From positions 15,815,050 through 15,879,049 of the forward strand of contig OX371225.1 in the NCBI GenBank assembly GCA_947310385.1: DNA of 64,000 nt. Reading direction: 5' to 3'. Below are positions 10,549 to 21,072 of this stretch, piece after piece. Every line of letters begins with the position of its first letter. Within the stretch, counting starts at the first letter, position 1. The notes below the pieces were generated by a model. That model saw nothing but the letters and a program-made list of their open reading frames with translations, did no database searches and was not told the DNA's origin. Position numbers and translations under genes: made by a program. The DNA is from Nephrotoma appendiculata. Its lineage: Eukaryota > Arthropoda > Insecta > Diptera > Tipulidae.

Positions 10549-12150
10549 GTCGGCGATATTCATGAAAAATTTATTTGTGTATGATGCAAGTAAGGATGTT
10601 TCTATATGCTCACAATGCAAATATGAAATGAAAGGTTAACATACGGCAAATCTTGGTCGGCATATTCAACGGGACCACCCTGAATTATACAAAGAAGCTT
10701 AAAATCAGCCGTAAACATCTAAAGTCAGCCAGAAAGAGCTAGAGTAGAAGAACATACGCTTGACTAGTATTTGAATGCAATCAAGAAAGAAATGAGCAAA
10801 GAAAAGTTTCTTCGATTCATGATTGCGTAAAGTTAGTAACCGTTACTGGCCGTCCTTTCACTTCTTTTGAAGATTCTGGCATGCAAGAAATAATCGATCC
10901 GATTATGAATGGCACTAAAAATATCAATTAATAGTCATAATGTAATTGATCTTATTAACGATAAAGCAATGGACATTAGAAATAAAATTAAATTGGGAAT
11001 GTTAAAAAAATTAATTTCAATCAAAATTGATTCTGCTTCTCGCATTGGTAGATGTATTGTAGGAATAAACTCTCAATATATTTTGGACGAAAAAATAAAA
11101 CTACGAACTTTGGACATGCATGAGGCTCAAAATCGCCAAACAGGAGTTTATATAAAAAATGTTATCATCAGTGTTCTTGATTGTAATGATATCAGATTGC
11201 AGCAACTTTATTCAATTACGCCAGATAATGGGAAAAATATGATCAAAGCTAAATGCAAGGCTATTTGCCAAAAATTACGAACACCGAATATTTCTTCTTT
11301 AGCTAAGAAGCTAAACATGAAAAAAGCCGTACTAGACTGTCCAACTTAGTGGAATTCGACTAACGACATGATAAAAGTCCTATTGAAATACAGAAGTTTT
11401 TGTTCGGATTTAAATTTAATGAATGCTGAATTCACTATGAATATTTGGAATATTTTTGAAGAATTCGTTGAAGTTTTTGCAACTGTTAAAAAATTAACGC
11501 TTAAGCTACAAGAAGAACAGATGAATTTAAGTGATTTTTATGGTATCTGGCTAAGTTTAAAATTAGAACTGACCAAAAATAACCAAACAAAAACATTATC
11601 CAAAGAAATATATTTGAATATTATTAAAAAAGCAAACTACTTTATTAATAATCCACTTTTGATTGCAGCAGTATATCTAGATAGCAAATATTAAAAACAA
11701 TAAAAATTCTCAAAAATTTACAAATAGAGAGAGAAAGAGATAATTTTATAAGAACAAAAATTTCTAGTTCTTCAGAAGAGGATGAGGATATTCTTGAACA
11801 AGTTTTAAAGAAGAAAGAAAAGTTTCAAATTAATTCGGCAATTATAAATGTCAACTCTTTCATTGATAGTTCAGTTAAAAATGAGATAGAAATATTCGAA
11901 AATTATCCGAGGATGGCCAAAGAAAAAACTATTTTAGGATTTTGGGAGCAACATAAAATGCAAACACCATTATTATATCAGGTGGCCCACATCATCTTCG
12001 CAATTCCTGCTACGCAAGTAAACGTAAAGAGAGGGCTTTTTCAGCTTTGAAATTTGTACTGACACCACAAAAAGCAAATTTAAAAGAAGAAAATTTAAAA
12101 TTTATTTGGATTATTAAATTAAATGAGAATTTTTTTGAAAAATAAATAAA
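10549..12150 (+). pseudogene. hAT-family transposase, decayed
   Basis: Three frames line up into one hAT protein. 10549-10700 encodes a BED zinc finger: CSQCKYEMKG, a stop, then NLGRHIQRDHPELYKEA. 10909-11349 encodes the RNase H-like core (IDSASRIGRCIVGINSQYI, then TLDMHEAQNRQTGVYIKNV and ITPDNGKNM, which holds a catalytic Asp). 11368-11694 has EEQMNLSDFYGIW and NPLLIAAVYLDSKY. After a stop, the C-terminal dimerisation region continues near 11950-12140 (FAIPATQVNVKRG, against the usual ATQVSVERAFS). At least three stops and two frameshifts inactivate it. It once acted as a nuclear DNA transposase with 8-base target duplication; the left terminus was not found. Confidence 0.85.
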
Positions 12151-12173
12151 AAATATTAAACTTTTTTCTGAAT

Positions 12174-12262
12174 TTTGAACCCGAACCCGAACCCGAACCC
12201 TGAACTAAACCTGAACCTGAACTTTTTATTTTGATTAACCCGAACCTGAACCTGAACTCAAT
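12174..12262. repeat. Iterated AACCCG/AACCTG motif, probable hAT subterminal repeats
   Basis: About nine copies of GAACCCG/GAACCTG lie between the end of the hAT coding relic and a CAGGGTTTC sequence near 12268. hAT elements often begin with CAGRG and carry short subterminal repeats, so this is likely the right end of that element rather than a telomere-type array. Confidence 0.6.
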
Positions 12263-12269
12263 TTTTTCA

Positions 12270-13045
12270 GGGTTTCAGAATAGTTTTATTCAATTCTAGT
12301 TTAATTTGTTTAGGTATTGAGGATTCTAAAATTGTGCCAAACATCCATTATTGATATATTACCGTACACATTCCAGATTAGCTATTTTTGGAGCCAGATT
12401 TCGTTTGGTCATTTTTTTTTCTTTTATTATTTTGATAAATAAAAATATTTGTACTAAATTAGCGATGGCATGGACAAGTGACAAATCAACAGATTCTTTC
12501 CGCTGAAGATAGAAAAGTAGTGCGTTCCTTTCCTGCTTTGATACTAGAATATTTGTGATTGCTGGATGCCATTTATTTTATTTTGTTTTAACTTGTTGTA
12601 AGAGAACCAAATTAATTTAGTTAATACTAATCATTATATTACATTAATTTTTAGGACAACCCAATTAATTATAAATCCCTTTTAGGGTGCTGATTGCTGA
12701 ATATTTGTTGCCAAAGAACATCAAAAATAGTTGTGCTGTCTTGTGGTGTCCGCTTTTCATTATATTTTTAACTAACTATTGACTACTTAGATGTCTGTAA
12801 CCGGGTCGATTCGGTCATATTTAACATGCCTATCCTATCGTTCCATCTTGTTAAATGTAATAAAGGTGTATGGCGGGCCCGCCGTTGTTCGGGAGTCTTG
12901 CTAAATTACCTGGTCATAGATTGCAATCAATCAATAAAAATCCAGGGGAGATAGTTTGCTCATGAGATGATGCCACCGACTGTTTTAATTAATTATTTAA
13001 TTAGGGGAAATTGATGGTATTGTTGAAATGGTGGACACTTGTTGT
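12270..13045. other. Gene-free stretch
   Basis: No supported coding or repeat feature was seen, apart from AATAAAAATCCAG near 12935, which matches the segment before lipase A (about 2310) and near 7880. Confidence 0.5.
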
Positions 13046-13121
13046 AGGTCAAGAAATATTAAATTCAAACAGTGATTATATCTGCATTTACGATTATAAC
13101 TAAATATATTTGTTAAATTAA

Positions 13122-13127
13122 TTTATT
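13122..13127 (-). terminator. AATAAA polyadenylation signal of lipase B
   Basis: AATAAA on the minus strand, 57 bases past the stop codon, in the block conserved with the 3' flank of lipase A. Confidence 0.5.
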
Positions 13128-13183
13128 ATAACATCAAGGGCCACAAAACCCAATTGAAAACATTTTAATCAGTTATTAAATTC

Positions 13184-14446
13184 TCAATGCCTCCAACATC
13201 TATTTCTATTCTTGTTTCGTGCAAACGCTGTTTGCTTATAGTTTCTGCCAAATGGATGCGACGATCGGGTTTTAAGAAAATAATTCCCCTTTAAATTAGT
13301 TGGAATCTCAAATCCCATTGGAATTCGTTTCCCTTTGCACATTTCTGCTCTGAGTGCAGTCAGCGAGTTACACCGTGTTGCTAAGAAATTTTCCTCATTG
13401 CCTGGATATACCGTTTCAGCATAATATTCCCAAGCCCGTTGATGTGCGCAAATGATTGTGAAACAGCCAGCTTGAAGGGCATTAAATCTGTATTTAAAAT
13501 TTTTAAAACTTATTATACATCGAAAAATATTTTAAAAGTATATTTTAATTTACCCATTCGGATAGAAATCAATATCGCCAACTGAATTCTCTACTCCCAG
13601 TACCCCATTGTTTGTGTGTATAATGTCGATAAAAGCGGCATCACCCCGAAAAATTCCGGTTAATGCTTCACCTTCACTGAAACATGGATTGGCGGGATCA
13701 AACCCTGTTATTCTAGGTAACAACTTTTCAGTAATTTGACGGAAATGGCGACCAGTAGCACCGGCAATTTGTGCCCCTAAACTGTGCCCCATCAGATGAA
13801 TATTTTCTAGTGGATATACCTCAACTAGTTTGACTAGTGATTCGGCTAATAGTCGACCAATTTTTTCGGTATTGAATGCGGCCCACGAGTACACCGTATC
13901 AATATATCGGGCTGAATCCAAAACAACAAAATTGTAACCACCACGAACTGAATACGCTTTAAATAGTGACTCCATCGATCCAGATATTTCCGTGCCATTT
14001 GTTAAATCGGTTAACCACCCAGTGACGTACACAATTAATTTGTTGTTTTTATCAAATAACGGATGGCCCCATAATTCTTCCGGTTTAGTTAACGGGTGTG
14101 TAACACTTGAACCATCTTTTTTCAAAATAAGTCCTATTTTACTTATGTCTGGTGTGTATTTGCCCCGGGTGCTATTACCAGCAATCGCGAGAGTACATAA
14201 TTTATTAAGCGCTGTCATTGCTACTTGAAATGGCAGACCGGCCAATGTTTCTTTACCCATCGCTAGTAACGTGTTTGGGGATGGAATTAAATCTGGTACT
14301 TTTTGGGCGATAGCTATGGTTGAGTCAACGTTTGATTCTATAACATCTGAAATAGTTTTTAATGTTCCATTAAGACTTGGTAAACTGAAACCGTGCACTG
14401 ATACCACCAGTACAGTAAACATGCTACCAAATAATTGGGCTCTCAT
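13184..14446 (-). CDS. Secreted lipase/phospholipase A1-like protein (lipase B), two coding exons
   Basis: Exons at 14446-13554 and 13487-13184 flank a 66-base intron at the same codon and phase as in lipase A, again giving 398 codons. A signal peptide covers residues 1 to about 20. The triad is Ser222 in GHSLG, Asp250 in GFDPANP and His313 in CAHQRAWEYY, with the same four-residue lid between cysteines 306 and 311. By hand count it differs from lipase A at about 35 of 298 residues in exon 1 and 14 of 100 in exon 2, without stops or frameshifts. Changes cluster in surface segments such as residues 100-165 (for example SMESLFKAYS against SMKELSTAYS) and in the C-terminal tail. The intact frame after duplication suggests both copies are under selection. 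Substrate unknown; secreted, probably an extracellular lipid esterase or a yolk-protein-like relative. Confidence 0.9.
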
Positions 14447-14465
14447 CTAAAAATATCAAAAAATC

Positions 14466-14698
14466 CTGTAGAATTAAAAAAAATATATTTAGAATTCGAT
14501 TCGAATTCACATTACAAATGTTACCTTTGATCTCTAAAACGAAGAATTGCTCGCTCGGTATACTGAATTATTATTATTTTTAAATTTTAAAGCGTATCAG
14601 CCAATGTGTGTAATTTTTGAAGTGAAACGAATTGTTTGATTAATTTGAAACACATCATTCAAATTAATGCGTGACTATCGGCTTAATTGCCTTGACCA
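14466..14698 (-). promoter_or_regulatory. Promoter, 5' non-coding exon and leader intron of lipase B
   Basis: The TCAGT initiator is at 14566-14562 on the minus strand. The leader exon ends at 14525 and the leader intron is 14524-14466 (59 bases). The upstream block 14645-14698 matches 3945-3998 nearly base for base, although an extra AT-rich segment near 14585-14640 separates it from the initiator. Homology to lipase A ends near 14698. Confidence 0.6.
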
Positions 14699-15726
14699 CT
14701 GACCATTTAACCACTATGCCGTTTGGTCGGTAAGCTGATATAGTTGCTCGAAAATTATGTGACCGCAACTTATTTTGATGGTTACTTCTCCGAAAAGTTA
14801 AACCGGAATTTACCAAATTTAATCCGTGAATTATCATAAAGGCAAGAATTCAGAGTTGTCTAACCAACAACAATTTGAAATTTTATTTTGAATGGGATCA
14901 GAAAAAAAACTTAACCAAAATTATTTGGTTTCGTAGTTAAATAAAACACTGAATCTATGTAAATGAAGATGTGCTTTGGTCAGATCGGCCGGGAAACGGA
15001 TAGCCTGATATCTTCAAGTGTCATATGAGTGTGTATGAGAAAACGGCTCGAAAAAGCATACAATTTTCCAAATCATTTTCTTCTGTGGCGGTTTTCACAG
15101 AAATTACCCGACACTTCGGCCACTGTTAAGCCATCTGCAATCCTGTTTTGCTTCATTTCTTTCTGAGCTGTAAAGAAAGTTAGTGCTAGGATTCAGTATG
15201 TAGCGAATGTCAACAAAAAATCTAATTAGGCAATTTCCTCTGTTGCAGTCTTCATAGAGATCACGTGACATCAAAGGTATTATCACGGGGTGGTGTGGGA
15301 CATCAAGAGCTAAGCAAATAACATTTTCATACGTGGTGCGATTTTTTAGAAATTTTGTTGTTAATCGTCGTTACATAATGAGTCTAGCACAAACTTTCAT
15401 TCCAGCTTGTATATAAATGTGGCATCAGTTTTCTTTGAAGAAGAGGCCGACTTGTCAGACAGTCTCTGTGAAAACTGCCTTCAAAAAAAATATCTTAGTA
15501 AATTTTTGATTGAAAACCGTTATATGGAAAACCGAGTCTGATACAAATACCTTCTATCCACTATGTCCTCTCTACAGCTCAGACGGATTGACTGATCAGA
15601 GTGAAGCTTCATACGTATACTTTTTTCATAAATTGGGAGATCGATGCAGTATTTGGTAGAAATCTGTTTACCGGAAGCAACAGCTTTCAAAGGAGCTTTT
15701 TAAATTGTTGCTCTCTCTCTCTATCG

Positions 15727-15760
<34 letters not shown>

Positions 15761-15999
15761 GGTTGTAGATGGAACACTTTCTAAATCATTCGTCGTTGTG
15801 GAGACGTTGTTAGTTTGAATATAATTTTGTTTAGCTTAACCGACCGATAAATTTACATAGAAATTCAACCCTGATGGTTTTATAATTGCTATTAGTAACT
15901 TTTATGTTGTTCAATAAATAAAGTTTAATATATTTGTTTCACCACATTAACCACTACAAATAATAATTGGAACCTTGTAAAGCCAGCCGGAACCATTTC
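14699..15999. other. Repeat-bearing, gene-free stretch
   Basis: On the minus strand 14760-14690 contains CGGCATAGTGGTTAAATGG, which resembles a tRNA-type box A and may be a SINE scrap. Segment 15578-15640 (GACTGATCAGAGTGAA core) belongs to the dispersed repeat also seen at 37905-37970 and 53100-53720. No gene is supported. Confidence 0.45.
15711..15860 (+). repeat. CT microsatellite plus shared GGTGGAACACTTT segment, copy 1
   Basis: A (CT)n run at 15711-15755 is followed by GGTTGTAGATGGAACACTTT, GTTGTGGAGACGTTG and a TTAACCGACC-like end. The same order (CT run, GGTTGTTGGTGGAACACTTT, ATTGTGGAGACCTTG, TACCGACC) occurs at 17838-18200, so both are copies of one interspersed repeat containing the microsatellite. 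Confidence 0.65.
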
Positions 16000-16531
16000 C
16001 AAAAGAAAGAAAAAAACGTTTGGAAATCGAAACACGTGGTTTAACTATAATTATTAAAAATAATAATAAAAATTTGAAATATTTTCATTGAGAAAATCTT
16101 CGGAACCCGTACCGAGTGTAGAATTTAGTGTTCTCTTCTTGGAATAATGTCTAGAATTAATATGATATTATGGCCTTAAACTTGGAAGCGTCTTTGGCCC
16201 ATTTCACTTAATTCTTTAATAATTCAAAAAATCATCGGAACGTGCGGAATTTGGGATGTTTGCATATTGATTGAATTATTAAAGATTTCAATAAATTTGG
16301 CCAAAGACGTTTCCAAGTGTAATGCCATATCACCAATCACAACATACAAATATTTTCAGAATTATTTCTACTAATTTTAAACATCATCCCAAGTTGAGAA
16401 CACTAAATTCCACACTCGGTACTTATGGTTCCGAAGATTTTCTGAATTAAATTACTTAAATTTTTTATTTTTATTTTTAATAGTTTTAATTAGACCACGT
16501 GTTTCGAATTCCAAACTTTTTTTCTTTTGCA
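16000..16531. repeat. Foldback element, about 530 bases, long inverted arms
   Basis: The left arm starts with CCAAAAGAAAG and runs through GTTTGGAAATCG and AAACACGTGGT. The right arm ends ACCACGTGTTTCG, CCAAAC and TTTCTTTTG. Pairing continues inside through GAAAATCTTCGGAACC against GGTTCCGAAGATTTTC, and TTGGCC...GACG against CGTC...GGCC, leaving a loop of about 60 bases near 16225-16280. It contains no open frame of interest. By structure it is a MITE or foldback transposon. Confidence 0.85.
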
Positions 16532-17837
16532 GCTATAACTTTTGATAATTTGTGAATCTACACATTTTGAGTGTACACTTTTAGTTGTGAAAACCACCAT
16601 AGAAGAAAATGTCTTAAGAAATTTTCTAGTTCGTAAAATCGTTGCATACTGTATCTGGCTCGAAACGCCTTTCCATCTCATTTGGATATGGAGCTAAATA
16701 TTTTTGATTCCAGATGGCCTACACTACTTTTTGACAATGGTCGAAATGTCAGTAAATTTATTTTGCATATTGTAGAATTCATTAAATTTAATTATATTAT
16801 TTAATTATGGATTTAAAATTCATCATTCTTGTTGTAATATGATGAAGTCAATTTCGTCTAATCTGTCTCAAAAACAATTTATTACACAGCTGAATAAGGT
16901 TGGTCTGCCCCTTAAAAGGTTGCAAGACTCATCCGACAAAATATAAAAATACGAAAATATATTTACCAAAAACCAAATAAAATTAAAAAAAGATCCATAT
17001 GTGAATTAATTTATTTAAATTACAGGTAACCCTCCAAGAACACGGTATTCCCATTCCCTCGAATTACACGCCTACAAACCAAACGATTTTCGTTGATTTT
17101 CTTTTATTTTGTTCTTTGTATACCATAACAAAAAAAAATTAAAACGTAACGTTTTGGTTTCCTGTACTTTATTAACCCTTTGTCAGTCTCATATATAAAG
17201 TATAACATATGATGATATGATACATACGCGATTACCGAGTCGCTAATATCGATAATGTACCATAATATCAAATATGATAAAGAAGCGTCTCGGTTAACCG
17301 CCTATGTATGCATGAAACTGGCAAAGGGTTAAAAAAAATTGAAATTGAAGTACTTATAAATTTTTTATTATAAAATAATTTGATTCACAAATTGACGAGG
17401 TTTTTCTCTAACTGACTGAATTAGTTAGTCAACGCATTAATTATGCGACATAATTAATTATTAACGCCGAATTTGTTCAATAGTAAATTGACTTAATTTA
17501 GATTTTACAGTTTGAGCATTTTTTATCATGTTAGCGGATCGTTAGCTGTCGTTTAAGCTAAATTCGATTCAGTCAACTGTGGCGGCTTTATAAGCCAAGT
17601 GTAGTTTTATTTAGTTTATACACATTTTCTCAAACAAACACTAAATTTTATTTCATAATTGAATTTTATTTTAAATTTAAGTTTAGCACTTAAGTTTGGG
17701 AACTAACTGTCCCTAACATTATTCTATCACCAACAGCGCATGCAAATTGACTTGTGCTTAGTTTTTAATTACATATTATGCACCATATTTTATACATGTA
17801 ATATATATTTCAACTTATGATGTATTAACAAATACAT
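16532..17837. other. Gene-free AT-rich stretch
   Basis: Nothing coding is supported. An inverted pair (TTAACCCTTTGTCAG near 17172 and CTGGCAAAGGGTTAA near 17317) brackets about 160 bases and looks like a small MITE. 17400-17530 shares a segment with 5500-5660. Confidence 0.5.
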
Positions 17838-18275
17838 CTCTTTCTCTCTCTCCCTTTCTCTCTCTTTTTCTTTCTCTCTCTTTCTGTCTCCCTCTCTCTG
17901 GCTTTCACATCCCATGAAGGGAGTTCGCCGCCTGCACTAAGGCCCTCCTTCCATCTCGATCTCGCCCTCGAGTTACGACATCCTAATGTTCGTAGATCTG
18001 GTTCGAGGTCGTCACGCCAGCCTAGTCGGGGTCTTCATCTACGACGCACTCCGTCTGGTTGTTGGTGGAACACTTTATTTATCAACCGTTATTGTGGAGA
18101 CCTTGTAACGTGGCCAAGCCATCTCACTCGATTGGATTTGATGAATCCGGATTCATTACAAACTCAACCTCGGTAAGATCACTACACAACTATAAACTTA
18201 CCGACCAAACGGCTCAGTGTTTAAAGCTTTGGCGTTTGGGTCAGAAGGTGCCGGGTGTGAAAACCGATTAGGGTA
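17838..18275 (+). repeat. CT-rich interspersed repeat copy 2 ending in a tRNA-like segment
   Basis: A CT-rich microsatellite (17838-17905) leads into the GGTGGAACACTTT segment shared with 15765. At the right, 18205-18270 reads ACGGCTCAGTGTTTAAAGC, then GGTGCCGGGTGTGAAAACC. These resemble box A and a worn box B of a tRNA gene, so the unit could be a tRNA-derived SINE. The box B match is poor; I do not call it a tRNA gene. Confidence 0.4.
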
Positions 18276-18318
18276 GGATGCACAACGGATTTTTCATCAT
18301 CCAGATTATGTATATAAA

Positions 18319-20223
18319 ATTAGCCCAGGTTTCATCCCGTAAAACGACGATGGCAACACTAAACTATCACGACAGTTTTCCATCCCAAAATACTACTATC
18401 AGCCGAGAAATTTTACTATCCCAGAATATTTTATCTCAGAATAAATTATAATGAGAGAAAATTATCATCCCAGAAAATAAAGTTAGCCGAGCTATCACTA
18501 CAGCGAAAGTTCACCATTCGATCACTATCAGCCCGGAAATTACACCCATTTCGTAAAAAACTATAGCAACTAGTCTAGCAAAATAAATCCACAGAAAAAC
18601 AAAGGATTAACATTGTCAAAAGTTTTAATGAAACAGGAGAAATGTAACGATGTCCCTGAAAAATTAAACTTTGGTGGTCAAACCTATGTGTTAAATTCAG
18701 TCATAAATTACGCATCTACAGCAAAACATTATGTAGTATTTTTAAAAATAAATCTTGGGAAAAATACGATGATCTGATGAAATACGTTATAAAAATACGA
18801 AATCCTAGATTTATGCAAATTGAACCACAAGGTGTCCGTCACGCCAGCCGGAACCATATCAGCCGGAACCAATCGACTATGGCACAAGTAGCACGATGCA
18901 TTGTGCGTCATTGAGCACTACAATGCTTATTCAGCAGGAACCTTACAATTTCAGCCGAAACCTGATAAAGCTACACAGAACCATACAACAACCAAACCAA
19001 CTAGAGCACTAGTAGCACGATGTATTGTGCATCATTGTGCACTATATAATTTTTCGCCGGAACCTTATACATCCAGTAATATACGATTGTTCGTGAAAAA
19101 ACTTTACAAATTCAGAAAGAACCATACCCTCTACAACCAAACTATCTATGGCACAAGTAGCACGAAGCATTGTGCATCATTGTGCTGGAATTATAAGGTT
19201 ACGGCTGAAAAAGGATATAGTGCACACTGCATAATGATATACGATCCATTGTGCTACTTGTGATATAGTTAGTTTGACTTCATATAACCAAACCATCGTT
19301 TCCGGTTTGAATTATAAGGTTCCACCGAAAAATCATATATTGCTTGATTTATAACGTTCAGCTGAAAAATTATATAGTGCACAATGATGAACAATGCATT
19401 GGGCTACTTGTGCCATAGTTAGTTTGGCTGTACAGGGTATGGTTCCGGCTGAATTTGTAAGGTTTTTTCCGAAAAGTCTTATATTTATGGATTTATAAGG
19501 TTCCGGCTGAAAAATATATAGTGCACAATGATGCACAATACATCGTGCTACTAGTGCTCTAGTTGGTTTGGCTGTTGTATGGTTCTGTGCGGCTTTATCA
19601 GGTTTCGACTGGAATTATAAGATTCCCGCTGAAAAAGCATTGTAGTGCTCAATGAAGCACAATGCATTGTGCTACTTGTGCCATAGTCGATTGGTTCCGG
19701 CTGATATGGTTCCGGCTGGCGTGACGAACACCTTTTATTGTGGATATTTATTCCGTTTGTCTAATTGTTGATTCATTTACTTCACGAACTGCATAAAGTG
19801 TTACTTTGTAATTAGAAATCTCTAATGATTTTTGAATAGTTATGTTTTTTTTAATTTGGCACTTATTATTTCTTTTTATGATTGAACTATTGTAACATAT
19901 TTTTTGGGGATGACTCAGTAAAAAATCTATTGTGATAGATTTTTTTCGAGCCGATTTTAATTTTTTCCGAGATTAGTGATAGCGTCGGATTTTTCAGGAT
20001 GACATTGTAAAATGTCACGATATTACAATTTTGTGTTTTATCGAGGTATTTTTCGGGTTACAGACATTAATGAAATTTGCTGTTTTGGAATTTTTTTTGG
20101 GATAACAACAAAAATAAAAAATGTCATGATAGTAAAAATATTTCGGGATGACGCTAAAAAATGACGCGATACTCATCTTTCAGTGTTGCCATCGCACTTC
20201 TTCGGGATATTTTGCGGGCTAAC
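18319..20223. repeat. Large foldback element (outer palindrome), about 1.9 kb
   Basis: The left edge TTAGCCC...ATCCCGTAAAACGACGATGGCAACACT (18319-18360) is mirrored by AGTGTTGCCATCG...TTCGGGATATTTTGCGGGCTAAC (20182-20223). Inside both arms an ATCCCGAAAA-type motif is iterated (18380-18560 and 19900-20160). A second palindrome sits in its middle (18830-19734). It has no coding capacity. By structure this is a foldback transposon with repetitive arms. Confidence 0.8.
18830..19734. repeat. Inner foldback with iterated CAGCCGGAACC and GCACAAGTAGCACGA motifs
   Basis: It starts AAGGTGTCCGTCACGCCAGCCGG and ends CCGGCTGGCGTGACGAACACCTT. Each arm carries several copies of a ~100-base unit: GGCACAAGTAGCACGATGCA, a TTGTGCATCATTGTGCACTA segment, then an AGCCGGAACCTTATA segment. 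The centre is near 19280. The open frames within it are by-products of the repeats. It may be a separate element nested in the outer foldback. Confidence 0.85.
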
Positions 20224-20924
20224 TTCACAGACATTACTCTCATTGCTTAAACGACTGATTATTGCAGCAGCTACCAACCTAACCAGTGAGATTGGTAGTG
20301 GGTTAGTGATGAGAATTCATTATTTGCTAGGATCTCGGTGTTCTGTTATCCCGCCCTTTCACGGTCACCAGACTCTCGTTGGTTGATTAGCAGGTGTAAC
20401 ACGTACAGGTGCAGTTTACAATTGGGCTGGTAGCGGAAAGCGGCATGAATATACAATCATATAGTGAGAACATTGGTCTATGTAATGTTCTAATCTTGAT
20501 TAAATTAGACGCAGTTAGGTTCCATGGTTTAAACATTTCAAGTGTACTTAGGTATGATTTAGATTATTTATTAAATGAAAAAAACAGCAAAGAATGTTAC
20601 GGTGTAGGAGACAATGACACAAAAATTAAATTATAAATAACAATTCGTCCTTAGGCAATGTAATACCAAATACGGTGCGACGTAGTTGTTATAACGATAA
20701 CAAGGATTTTTTCATTTCACTATATACACAAAGGTTAGATCCTTTTACTGCAACAACAAATCATCCCAAAACAAAAACAAAATCGGAGGTACAAAAGGAA
20801 ATAAATTTTGAGTCCGATACTTAGAAAATCACTGCGTATACATATTTCAGGATAAACAAAGATAAGGATTTCTTTGTGCGAAATATGGTGGCCTACATCG
20901 CAATAAATTGTAATCCATATACGG
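20224..20924. other. Intergenic stretch before lipase C
   Basis: No gene is supported. A 75-codon frame (20409-20636) has no recognisable domain. The part next to the TATA box probably holds the control region of lipase C, but I identify no named site. Confidence 0.45.
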
Positions 20925-21056
20925 TATATAAAGCGGATGCAGTTGTAAAAAATTTAATAGTTTTGATTTGATCTTGGGTTCAGCAGTATCAAGGTATAGA
21001 TTAGATAAAACATTTATATATTTTTTATCGAACTAATCAAGTTAATTTATCTGCAG
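20925..21056 (+). promoter_or_regulatory. TATA box, leader exon and leader intron of lipase C
   Basis: TATATAA at 20925-20931 is a good TATA box. The start of transcription is expected about 30 bases on, near 20955. The leader exon ends at 20993, followed by a 63-base intron (20994-21056, GTATAG...CTGCAG); the ATG follows 17 bases later. The plan matches lipases A and B, whose promoters use a TCAGT initiator with a weaker TATA. Confidence 0.65.
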
Positions 21057-21072
21057 AATTACTATTTTCATA

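Noticed and set aside
18205..18275. tRNA gene
   Set aside because: Box B is poor and no cloverleaf with acceptor pairing could be drawn by eye; at best a SINE remnant.
18901..19263. 120-codon gene in plus frame
   Set aside because: It consists of the repeated units of the inner foldback read as protein.
18830..19734. CRISPR-like array of regularly spaced repeats
   Set aside because: The repeats diverge, occur in both orientations around one centre and lie in a eukaryotic genome; a foldback element explains them.
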